This document shows, in pieces, positions 1-5,965 of a stretch of 10,957 bases of DNA (the first letter of the stretch is position 1; each line of letters begins with the position of its first letter). Position numbers and translations under genes: made by a program. The stretch is from contig NZ_DYXC01000123.1 in NCBI RefSeq assembly GCF_020742345.1, positions 1 to 10,957 of the forward strand. Direction: 5' to 3'. The notes below the pieces were generated by a model that made no database searches, was not told where the DNA came from, and saw only the letters and a list, made by a program, of their open reading frames with translations. This stretch comes from Enteractinococcus helveticum (GTDB lineage: Bacteria > Actinomycetota > Actinomycetes > Actinomycetales > Micrococcaceae).

Positions 1-339
1 GGAATATGCACAGCCGCCCTGGCAGCACTGCATGCCGGACCGATCACCGGCATTATTGCAGCTATCATGCTTGGTCTGGCCTACGGCACGGTACTGGTCA
101 CCGGACTGACACGCGTTCAGAAGATTGCACCACCACACGAACTAGCTGGCCTGACCGGGATTTTCTACGCCGTGACCTACATTGGGTTCCTCTTCCCAAC
201 CGTGATTGCCGCGCTGTTGCCACTCATGCCGTACAGCACCACGCTGTTGGTCTTTGCTGGCCTCGCCCTGATATCGATGCTCATTGCGTTCGGGCGCATC
301 CGGCGAGTTCGCGGACCCTGGAATAACGGCCGCGAGTAG
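1..339 (+). CDS. MFS transporter, C-terminal part (5' end outside window)
   Basis: This is the last 112 codons of a major facilitator superfamily permease in frame 1, open from base 1 to a TAG at 337-339. The residues alternate between long hydrophobic stretches (GIIAAIMLGLAYGTVLVTG; then a helix around FYAVTYIGFLFPTVIAALL; then TTLLVFAGLALISMLIAFG) and end in a short basic tail (GRIRRVRG). This is how the last three or four helices of a 12-helix MFS protein look. The internal ATG at 67 sits inside a helix and is not a start. MFS permeases use the proton gradient to move small molecules. The substrate-determining N-terminal half is missing, so no substrate can be proposed. The gene converges on the pterin dehydratase gene, with a palindrome array between them. 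Confidence 0.8.
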   Translation, partial: GICTAALAALHAGPITGIIAAIMLGLAYGTVLVTGLTRVQKIAPPHELAGLTGIFYAVTYIGFLFPTVIAALLPLMPYSTTLLVFAGLALISMLIAFGRIRRVRGPWNNGRE

Positions 340-353
340 TCCCCTAACCGTGT

Positions 354-502
354 TAATCTGACAATTTTCGGAGGATTGCAGAAAATTGACAGATTAAGGG
401 GGTGCCTAATCTGTCAATATTTACGAAAACTCGGAGAATTGACAGATTAGAAGGGTCGCTAATCTATCAATCTGTGGAGAAAACCGAAAAAGTGACAGAT
501 TC
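354..502. repeat. Array of three 43-bp imperfect palindromes, exact 53-bp period
   Basis: Three units at 354-396, 407-449 and 460-502 are each 43 bp long and separated by 10-bp spacers (AGGGGGTGCC and GAAGGGTCGC). Every unit has 16-nt arms around an 11-nt centre. The six arms, read inward, are variants of TAATCTGTCAATTTTC: unit 1 arms differ at one position, unit 2 arms are somewhat worse, and unit 3 is the most degenerate. The centres share a GGAG core. Because arms alternate in orientation, the spacers are also flanked by inverted arms, so two alternative hairpin registers exist. The array fills the gap between two convergent genes, where REP/BIME-like elements are often found. No hairpin is followed by a T run on either strand, so these are not canonical intrinsic terminators, though they could still slow polymerase or protect 3' ends. 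The function is unknown. Confidence 0.9.
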
Positions 503-520
503 AGAGGCTACTTTCCTGTT

Positions 521-1183
521 TTATTGATCGGTGCGCAATAGCACACGGTTGCCGTCTTGATCAGCCAGTTCCCATTGATCAGTTGCATTAGCGTCACTGA
601 GCAATTTTCCGCCGGCCTCAAGTGCGGCTTGCAGACGGTTTTTCGCTATGGACGACGGCACAAATACCTCGAAGTGCACGTTGCCTGGAGCGGCAGTGGC
701 ATTCTCCTGACCCTCAGAAACCGGGGCGTGTGCTACGTGGCGGAAACGAATCGGGGGCAGCACATCGGAGCGGTCGATCAAAAACTCGTCGTCTTGAGCA
801 GCTTTGAAATCAAAAATCGCTTGCCAGAACGGTTTAATCGCTTCAACGTTAGCGCTGGCTAGCACGACGTGGCTGCGGGTGATCTTTTCGGGCTGACGCT
901 TGAGCCCCATTTCTTCGATGAGCACGTTGACAGCTGTGGCGAACTGTATATCCCGGTCGGTCAGTCCGCCGACGTCGTGACTGACGACCCTCATGCGAAT
1001 GGTGTTATAGCGGATGTCGAAATCTGGGTGATGATTTTGAGCTTCGGCCAGATTGGTGAAACGGTTGACGAATTCGATGGCTTGCACAAAGTCTTTGGCG
1101 CGCACGCTGATCTCCAGGCGTCCGTCAACAACGGTCCAATCTGACAGCTGCTCTTGGGCTTGGGATGAGGTCACGTGGGTCAT
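521..1183 (-). CDS. Pterin-4a-carbinolamine dehydratase fused to a VOC/glyoxalase-like domain
   Basis: The product has 220 residues. Residues about 8-97 form a 4a-hydroxytetrahydrobiopterin dehydratase (PCD/DCoH) domain. The family signature is complete: E47-A-Q-N-H51-H52-P53-D, then Y59, H69 and D78 (in HDVGGLTDRD), so the active-site histidines are intact. PCD dehydrates the 4a-hydroxy-tetrahydropterin made by aromatic amino acid hydroxylases; some family members act in other pterin chemistry. Residues about 103-219 look like a glyoxalase/VOC fold (VVLASANVEAIKPFW at the start, FEVFVP and DQDGNRVLL near the end). I know this fusion from actinobacteria, where the second domain has no assigned function. 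The start is the ATG at 1183, because an ideal AGGAGG lies 6 nt upstream; the reading frame extends 31 codons further but those look non-coding. No phenylalanine hydroxylase gene is nearby. Confidence 0.87.
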   Translation of the reverse strand: MTHVTSSQAQEQLSDWTVVDGRLEISVRAKDFVQAIEFVNRFTNLAEAQNHHPDFDIRYNTIRMRVVSHDVGGLTDRDIQFATAVNVLIEEMGLKRQPEKITRSHVVLASANVEAIKPFWQAIFDFKAAQDDEFLIDRSDVLPPIRFRHVAHAPVSEGQENATAAPGNVHFEVFVPSSIAKNRLQAALEAGGKLLSDANATDQWELADQDGNRVLLRTDQ

Positions 1184-1189
1184 AGTTGG

Positions 1190-1195
1190 CCTCCT
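1190..1195 (-). promoter_or_regulatory. Ribosome binding site of the PCD/VOC gene
   Basis: The minus strand reads AGGAGG, then CCAACT, then ATG. This perfect Shine-Dalgarno with a 6-nt spacer fixes the start at 1183 and excludes the longer in-frame extension to 1276. Confidence 0.85.
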
Positions 1196-1277
1196 GACGT
1201 CGTAGACACCGGGTCGTACTTTCACCTCAAGTCTGGCAGCTGGGTACGGCACTGTCGAGGGGGCTGTTGAATACACA

Positions 1278-1313
1278 GACCGGCCCCTTCTGCGATTGCA
1301 GAAGAGGCCGGTC
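1278..1313 (-). terminator. Strong hairpin downstream of the surface-protein gene
   Basis: The arms at 1278-1293 (GACCGGCCCCTTCTGC) and 1298-1313 pair over 16 positions around a GATT loop. The single imperfection (1286 with 1305) is C-A in a plus-strand transcript but a G-U wobble in a minus-strand transcript. This favours action on the minus strand, 35 bases past the surface-protein stop. After the hairpin the minus strand reads TGTGTATTC, only partly T-rich, so it is a GC-rich actinobacterial-type terminator rather than a textbook one. It also insulates the PCD/VOC gene downstream. Confidence 0.75.
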
Positions 1314-1347
1314 AGGTAATGCGCTATGGAGTTGTACTGGCTATCGG

Positions 1348-3747
1348 CTAGGCGCTACGCCCAAAGAGGCGTCGACGGTTAGCAAATGCCAGCAATGCCG
1401 CACCAGCTACCAGCAGGCCGCCAGCCAGGAAGCCAAGTTGGACGCCGTTGGCGCCGGTTTGTGCCAGACCGCTGGCACCGTTGACGTCAACCGGGGCGGA
1501 TGGGGCGCGATCATCGTCGTCACCATCTGAGCCGCCAGCAGTGGAGTCGTCGTCACCGTCGACGACGGTGAAGCTTCCATTCAGGGTTTGAGTTTCGCCA
1601 GCATCGTCAACGTAGGTGACTACGGTGTTGTATTCGCCGAGGTAAACGGCTGGATCGGCAACATCGTAACCATGGATTACGAATGAGGCGACGCCGTCTT
1701 CATCAACGTCGGCGGTGCTTTCGTAATCGTTGACATACTCTGGCCCGGAAACGACGTAGGAGATTTCAGTACCGGGTTCCATGCCCTCCACGATGTGGTT
1801 GGCACCGGCACCGTCTTCTGGATCACCGACGAAGTCATCCAGATCAATACGCTCTGGATCAATAGTCAGCGCCGGGTCAACGACCTGGTCATCCGAACTG
1901 AGAACCGTGTATTCAACAGAGGCTGTTTCTTCGGTTGTCAGATCAGTGACGGTCAGTGTCTGAACACCAGTGTCTGCGTCGTCAGCGATTGGCAACTCAG
2001 CGCTGAGCTCGCCGTTTTCATCGGCGGTAAAGGTTTCGGTGGGATTCCACGAGACTTCAACCTCGCCGTCAGCAGTCAAGTTCCAGATGTCTGCATCCAG
2101 TGAGCCACCCTGGTAAACCTCGTTGGAGTCCAGCTCAATTTGGGGTCCTTCTGCGATTTCTTCAACTACGCGGAAGTTCACCGGACCTAGTTCTTGAACA
2201 TCACCGGCTTCGTCTTCATAAGAGGCGGTTACCGCGTACTCGCCGAGGTAGACGGTTGGATCGGAAACCCAGTCGAAGCCGTAAATGAAGAAGCTTGCTG
2301 TGCCGTTGTCATCAGCGGTTGTGGTCTGCTCCAGACCTTCCAGTTCTCCTGGTGAGACCACGGTGTAGGTCAGGCTAGTTTGTGGTTCAAGACCTTCAGC
2401 AGTGAACAGTACACCTGGTTCATCTTCAATATCGCCAACAAACTCATCCAGCGTAATCTCGCTGCGGTCTGCGGTCAGCGTTGGTTCAGCTTCGTCACCT
2501 GCATCGGCAACAGTGTATTCGGCAGTACCGGATTCGCCTGTTTCACCGTCAGTAACGGTCACCGTTTTGACGCCCGATTCAGCATCTTCGGGGATGACAT
2601 TTTCAGTCGCAAAATCGCCATTCTCACCGGTTTCAACCTCTGCAGTTTCGAGGCCTTCAATCCCAAAATCGATAGTGACGGTGCTATTCGGGGTGGCGTT
2701 GTGCCCGGTAACGTGGAGCACCCCACCTTGCGGAATTTCGCCATTGTCATTGGCATCAGGTGAGTGCGTACTGACCTGCGGTTTTTCACTGGTCACTTCG
2801 AAGCTAGCTGAGCCAACCTGTGCGTCATTGTCAGCTCGTAGAGCAGTGACATAATAGGTTCCCACGTAAACGCTGTCAGCGCCTTGGATCGTGTATTCAA
2901 CGGTGCCCTCGGCATCGGCGGTGGCTTCACCTGATAGATCCGGTATTGGGCTGTACGCATTGCCCACAGTAATCGCAATGTCCTGGCCTGCTTCAAGCCC
3001 CTCTATCGTAACCGTTACCCCACTGTCAACGAAATCATTTTCGTCAAGCTCTTCCGGGGTGATTGTCAGGCTTGCATCGGTGACGTTAAAGCTTTCCGTT
3101 ACCGAAATCTCAGTCTCGCGATCTACTGCGGTGACGTCATAAACGCCGCCTGCAGAACCTTCTGGAATTGTCAGCTCAAGACCGTCGATCGAACCGAATT
3201 CGTTTGCACTTGCCGAGCTCGAAGCGACGATTTCGCCACTATCGGGTTCTGTTACAGAAATCTCGACATCGCCATCTGGGGAGAACCCGCCTCCACCGAC
3301 TTCGAAGGTCGTACCCGCAGGTCCAGAGCTTTCACTAAAGTATATGAACGGGTCAACTTCGACTTCAGCATCCTGAGTCTCGGGGTCGACTTCATCCTGA
3401 GTCGATTCCGAAGTCGGTTCTTCGCTGGCCGACTGGTCGCTACCAGACTCGGCAGGTTCAGAAGCTTCCCCAGATTCGCTGTTGTCCGTTTCGTCAGCGC
3501 TTTCTTCTGACTCTTCTGAGTCTTCTGAGCCTTCTTCGGTGTTTTCTTCCGCAGATGAAGTCTCTTCGTTATGGACATCTTCTGCAGTGTCTTCATCTTC
3601 CGGAACAGCCGTTGCAACACTGACTGCTGGCTCTTCATCTGCCATTGCGGAGGGGATGCCGACAGCAAATGAGCTGAACACTAGCGCAGATCCCGCTAAT
3701 ACAGCCGCTGACAGCTGCCCCTTCTTCTTCGGTGTTTCTTCCGCCAT
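1348..3747 (-). CDS. Acidic LAxTG cell-wall-anchored surface protein with Ig-like repeats
   Basis: The product has 799 residues. A Sec signal peptide covers residues 1-36 (KKK near the N-terminus, a hydrophobic core, probable cleavage after SAMA36). Next comes a disordered Glu/Ser/Asp-rich stalk (37-131), then six beta-rich Ig-like domains of about 90-105 residues arranged A-B-A-B-A-B (132-729), then an Asp/Gly-rich linker. The end is a sorting signal: LAQTG at 761-765, a membrane helix at about 769-789 and RRR at 791-793. LAxTG is the motif used by class E sortases of high-GC Gram-positives, so the protein should be covalently bound to peptidoglycan. The region after the signal peptide and before the anchor has no cysteine and only two lysines (322, 394), so it is strongly anionic. 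The role may be surface structure or adhesion; the ligand is unknown. The start is the ATG at 3747, preceded by GAAGGGAA and followed directly by the signal peptide; the frame is open 36 codons further upstream, but those are not signal-peptide-like. No sortase gene is in the window. Confidence 0.9.
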   Translation of the reverse strand: MAEETPKKKGQLSAAVLAGSALVFSSFAVGIPSAMADEEPAVSVATAVPEDEDTAEDVHNEETSSAEENTEEGSEDSEESEESADETDNSESGEASEPAESGSDQSASEEPTSESTQDEVDPETQDAEVEVDPFIYFSESSGPAGTTFEVGGGGFSPDGDVEISVTEPDSGEIVASSSASANEFGSIDGLELTIPEGSAGGVYDVTAVDRETEISVTESFNVTDASLTITPEELDENDFVDSGVTVTIEGLEAGQDIAITVGNAYSPIPDLSGEATADAEGTVEYTIQGADSVYVGTYYVTALRADNDAQVGSASFEVTSEKPQVSTHSPDANDNGEIPQGGVLHVTGHNATPNSTVTIDFGIEGLETAEVETGENGDFATENVIPEDAESGVKTVTVTDGETGESGTAEYTVADAGDEAEPTLTADRSEITLDEFVGDIEDEPGVLFTAEGLEPQTSLTYTVVSPGELEGLEQTTTADDNGTASFFIYGFDWVSDPTVYLGEYAVTASYEDEAGDVQELGPVNFRVVEEIAEGPQIELDSNEVYQGGSLDADIWNLTADGEVEVSWNPTETFTADENGELSAELPIADDADTGVQTLTVTDLTTEETASVEYTVLSSDDQVVDPALTIDPERIDLDDFVGDPEDGAGANHIVEGMEPGTEISYVVSGPEYVNDYESTADVDEDGVASFVIHGYDVADPAVYLGEYNTVVTYVDDAGETQTLNGSFTVVDGDDDSTAGGSDGDDDDRAPSAPVDVNGASGLAQTGANGVQLGFLAGGLLVAGAALLAFANRRRLFGRSA
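1561..3354 (-). repeat. Three tandem A-B Ig-like modules inside the surface protein
   Basis: Module 1 is residues 132-320 (3354-2788), module 2 is 323-532 (2781-2152) and module 3 is 535-729 (2145-1561). Type A halves end in a shared pattern such as PEDAESGVKTVTVTD (module 2) and ADDADTGVQTLTVTD (module 3). Type B halves share DxFVGDxED, EGLEPxT, TADxxGxASF and DPxVYLGEY. Modules 2 and 3 are the closest pair and even match as DNA (for example TCGCCGAGGTA near 1635 and near 2241), while module 1 is more diverged (VYVGTYYVTA in place of VYLGEY). This suggests stepwise duplication, with the 2/3 split the most recent. Confidence 0.8.
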
Positions 3748-3785
3748 GCGGAGTTCCCTTCGAGTAGTGAATAAGTCCGTCCAAT

Positions 3786-3802
3786 GCACTTCCTGGAAGT
3801 GC
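3786..3802. promoter_or_regulatory. 17-bp perfect palindrome upstream of the surface-protein gene
   Basis: The sequence GCACTTCC-T-GGAAGTGC has two perfect 8-bp arms around one base. It lies 39-55 bp before the ATG of the surface-protein gene. With only one central base it is too tight to form a good RNA hairpin, so a binding site for a dimeric regulator is more likely. No regulator for it can be named. Confidence 0.45.
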
Positions 3803-4073
3803 TCAAAACGACCAATAAAACATAAATGGACCACAAAACACGTGAATCCGAGCACAGATTACCAGCGATTTACCTCGCGCGCCAAGGCAAACTAAAGCTT
3901 TCACTTGAAATCCGAGGGTATAACTTTCTGTGCGCAAACTTCGTGCAAACTGAATATTTCCTGGTGCCTTTCTTGCCATTGCAACGATGCAAAGCCGTTA
4001 CCCCTCACCGCAGCAATCTTTGGAGATGCCCCAAGTATCCTCATCAAATTTGTTGATCAAACTGGTGAACAAC

Positions 4074-4166
4074 ATGACTCTTCGTTACACTGTGAAGCAT
4101 GGCAGCAACACATCTCGTCCTGTACCTGTAACAGCGATCCAGCCTTCTGTACTCGACACATTCTGA
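4074..4166 (+). CDS. Possible 30-residue leader peptide upstream of the ABC-F gene
   Basis: An ATG at 4074 opens a 30-codon frame ending in TGA at 4164-4166, with GGTGA five bases before the ATG as a fair ribosome binding site. The peptide starts MTLRYTVKHG and ends PSVLDTF. It lies 89 bp before the ABC-F start and is followed by small hairpins and a T run. Many antibiotic-resistance ABC-F genes are controlled by ribosome stalling on a short upstream frame, so this is a plausible leader peptide. I recognise no known stalling motif in it, and chance occurrence of a frame this short is quite possible. Confidence 0.35.
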   Translation: MTLRYTVKHGSNTSRPVPVTAIQPSVLDTF

Positions 4167-4191
4167 GTCGAGCCGATTTTGGCAATTTTTT
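4152..4191 (+). promoter_or_regulatory. Candidate attenuator overlapping the end of the leader ORF
   Basis: CTCGAC (4152-4157) pairs with GTCGAG (4167-4172) across the leader stop codon. It is followed by GCC/GGC (4172-4174 with 4181-4183) and six T at 4186-4191. The stem next to the T run is short, so on its own this is a weak terminator. Its placement, with a ribosome at the leader stop covering one arm, fits an attenuation device. Confidence 0.3.
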
Positions 4192-4194
4192 CCT

Positions 4195-4237
4195 GACCAA
4201 ACTGGTCGCTGTTCATTTTTCGTGCCCTTTTGCACGA
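4195..4237 (+). promoter_or_regulatory. Two short hairpins just before the ABC-F ribosome binding site
   Basis: GACCA-AAC-TGGTC lies at 4195-4207. TCGTGC-CCTTTT-GCACGA lies at 4220-4237, ending only 7 bases before AAGGA at 4245-4249. CAAACTGGT of the first hairpin also occurs just before the leader ORF (4059-4067), so alternative pairings are conceivable. These may tune translation of the ABC-F message. Confidence 0.35.
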
Positions 4238-4255
4238 GACTTTCAAGGACTTTTT

Positions 4256-5905
4256 ATGCCTTTTGAATCTAAACATCCGGCGCATTCTGGCGCCCAAATT
4301 ACTCTGCACACAATCGAAGTGACACTCGGTGGCAGCCGCATTCTGCATAACCTCGATCTCGCCGTCACACCGTCCTCTCGGATCGGGATTGTCGGTGAAA
4401 ACGGTCGCGGCAAAACTACCCTGCTACATATTCTTACCGGCAGATTGACCCCTGATGGGGGAACCGTGACACGTCACGGCAGCATTGCAGTCGCTGAACA
4501 AGAAATGTCCGCCGACGATGGTCGCACCGTCGGTGATGTGATAGCAGCAACTATTGAGCCCGCAGTCGCAGCCTTAGCGGAACTCGATACCACCTCGCAA
4601 GCCGTTGCCGCAGGAGAAACGGGTGCTGAGGAACAGTTCGCTGTTGCGCTGGAATATGCACAAGCCATTGATGCTTGGGATGCTGAGCGCCGAGTAACGC
4701 AGGCGCTCGAAGCACTCGATGCCGAGACCGATCGTGAGGTCGTACTGAGCGATCTTTCGGTGGGACAACGGTATCGCGTGCGGCTTGCTTGCCTGCTGGG
4801 TGGGCATCACGATTTCCTCTTATTAGATGAGCCCACGAACCATTTAGACCGCAGTGGGTTGGATTTTCTGACCCAGAGTCTACGGGATCGCAACGGCGGC
4901 GTCGTTGTAGTCAGCCATGACCGCGCGCTGCTAGCGGATATTGCTGAAACAGTTCTGAGCCTGGATCCAACACCGGATGACCGGCCCAGGCTCTACGGTG
5001 ACGGTTATGCGGGATATCGGGAGCGTTCTCGAGCTGAGCGTATTCAATGGGAACAAGAATATGCTCGTCAGCAGGTTGAGCACACCAAGCTTCAGAATGA
5101 TTTGCAGACTGCCCAGGACCGGCTGATCAGTGGCTGGCGTCCACCCAAGGGCACGGGCAAACATGCTCGTGCTACTCGTGCCGCTTCAACTGTCCGCAAC
5201 GTTCAGCGACGCCAGGATGCTTTGGAAGCGCACTCGCTTAGCGTTCCTGAGCCTCCCTTGCAGTTAAAGTTCCCAGCGGTGCAGAGCAGATCAAGCGCCA
5301 CGATGCTATCTGCAGAACAGGTCAGCTTGACCGATCGACTACCTTCTACAGTTTCCCTACAGGTTGCCGGTGGCGATCGCCTGGTCGTGACCGGCCCGAA
5401 TGGGGCAGGCAAGTCAACGCTTTTGCAGGTCTTGGCTAAACAACTCGTACCAACAACGGGCAGCGTGCAGCATCACGCTTCAGCTCGGATTGCTTTGCTC
5501 GAGCAGGAATCTGTGCTGCCGCTACAGCAGCGCGTTGGCGCCTACTTTGAAGCCCATGTCCAACGACTTATTGCACGTAGGGTTGTGTCCGAACGGCAGG
5601 GTGTCTCACTTCGAGAGCTCGGTCTACTTGGGTCAGCTGAAATGCGACTGCGCGTTGGTGAGCTATCGATGGGGCAACAACGTCGGCTAGAACTCGCACT
5701 GGTATTGGCTATGCGTCCGAATGTGTTGCTGCTGGATGAACCCACGAACCATTTGTCGATTCGACTCGTCGACGAGCTGACGGAGGCTCTAGAAAACACA
5801 GAGGCTGCCGTCATCGTGGCAACCCATGATCGCCAGCTGCTGCGCGACACCGACCATTGGCCATCAGTGTCGCTGGAGAACACCTCGGTGTCCGCCACTA
5901 GGTAA
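4256..5905 (+). CDS. ABC-F family ATPase, probable ribosome-protection (antibiotic resistance) type
   Basis: The product has 549 residues, with two ABC domains in one chain and no membrane segment. Domain 1 has Walker A GENGRGKT (47-54), signature LSVGQ (167-171), Walker B FLLLDEPTNHLD (187-198) and switch His221. Domain 2 has Walker A GPNGAGKS (380-387), signature LSMGQ (470-474), LLLDEPTNHLS (491-501) and His524. Between them is a charged, helical linker (about 250-340) with GWRPPKGTGKHARATRA. ABC-F proteins bind the ribosomal E site. The two signatures and linker style recall actinobacterial resistance members (TlrC/OleB-like), which dislodge macrolide-type drugs; housekeeping EttA-like roles are less likely. 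The ATG at 4256 is chosen because AAGGA lies 6 nt upstream and ABC homology starts about 15 residues later. The leader region suggests regulated expression. The exact drug cannot be told from sequence. Confidence 0.88.
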   Translation: MPFESKHPAHSGAQITLHTIEVTLGGSRILHNLDLAVTPSSRIGIVGENGRGKTTLLHILTGRLTPDGGTVTRHGSIAVAEQEMSADDGRTVGDVIAATIEPAVAALAELDTTSQAVAAGETGAEEQFAVALEYAQAIDAWDAERRVTQALEALDAETDREVVLSDLSVGQRYRVRLACLLGGHHDFLLLDEPTNHLDRSGLDFLTQSLRDRNGGVVVVSHDRALLADIAETVLSLDPTPDDRPRLYGDGYAGYRERSRAERIQWEQEYARQQVEHTKLQNDLQTAQDRLISGWRPPKGTGKHARATRAASTVRNVQRRQDALEAHSLSVPEPPLQLKFPAVQSRSSATMLSAEQVSLTDRLPSTVSLQVAGGDRLVVTGPNGAGKSTLLQVLAKQLVPTTGSVQHHASARIALLEQESVLPLQQRVGAYFEAHVQRLIARRVVSERQGVSLRELGLLGSAEMRLRVGELSMGQQRRLELALVLAMRPNVLLLDEPTNHLSIRLVDELTEALENTEAAVIVATHDRQLLRDTDHWPSVSLENTSVSATR

Positions 5906-5919
5906 TTTCAACCCTCACG

Positions 5920-5965
5920 AGCGCAAAACCCCTTATACTATCCTCAATATAAGGGGTTTTGCGCT
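5920..5965. terminator. Bidirectional intrinsic terminator with a perfect 18-bp stem
   Basis: AGCGCAAAACCCCTTATA (5920-5937) pairs perfectly with 5948-5965 around a 10-nt loop. It lies 14 bases past the ABC-F stop and overlaps the last bases (TAG at 5964-5966) of the convergent membrane-protein gene. The AAAA/TTTT tracts lie inside the stem, so it can act from both sides. Confidence 0.9.

Larger units (their letters stand above)
3748..4255. other. Divergent intergenic region between surface protein and ABC-F genes
   Basis: This 508-bp stretch lies between two divergent starts and must hold both promoters. The left part is A/T-rich on the minus strand (around 3805-3840, runs such as TTTATGTTTTATTGG), which is the likely promoter zone of the surface-protein gene. 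On the plus strand, TATAAC at 3919-3924 after GGG could be a -10 element, but no convincing -35 box pairs with it. A small inverted repeat TTGCA-N4-TGCAA lies at 3979-3992. The right half holds the candidate leader ORF and hairpins listed separately. The reading frame running from 3905 into the ABC-F gene begins with TTG and looks like untranslated leader, not protein. Confidence 0.5.

Noticed and set aside
439..467. Promoter with TTGACA at 439-444
   Set aside because: The TTGACA belongs to the repeat arm (AATTGACAGATTA), the -10 position reads ATCTAT, and there is no plus-strand gene downstream to be driven.
354..502. CRISPR-like array
   Set aside because: The repeated units are 43-bp full palindromes separated by only 10-bp spacers, with no leader and no cas genes. 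Repeats diverge between units far more than CRISPR repeats do.
1184..1276. 31-codon N-terminal extension of the pterin dehydratase gene
   Set aside because: The ideal AGGAGG 6 nt before the ATG at 1183 marks the true start, and the PCD domain begins shortly after it. The extension runs up to the terminator of the next gene.
2402..2854. 150-codon plus-strand ORF inside the surface-protein gene
   Set aside because: Its Ser/Thr/Val-rich translation is what antisense reading of the Asp/Glu/Thr-rich repeats produces; no ribosome binding site or family is visible. The same holds for the antisense ORFs at 2380-2763 and 3482-3895.
3748..3855. 36-codon N-terminal extension of the surface protein
   Set aside because: It would bury the signal peptide inside the protein. 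The ATG at 3747 has a ribosome binding site and leads directly into a normal Sec signal.
3905..4255. Coding extension of the ABC-F gene upstream to a TTG at 3905
   Set aside because: The translated sequence is Cys/His-rich and unlike any ABC-F N-terminus, and the ATG at 4256 has a well-spaced AAGGA.
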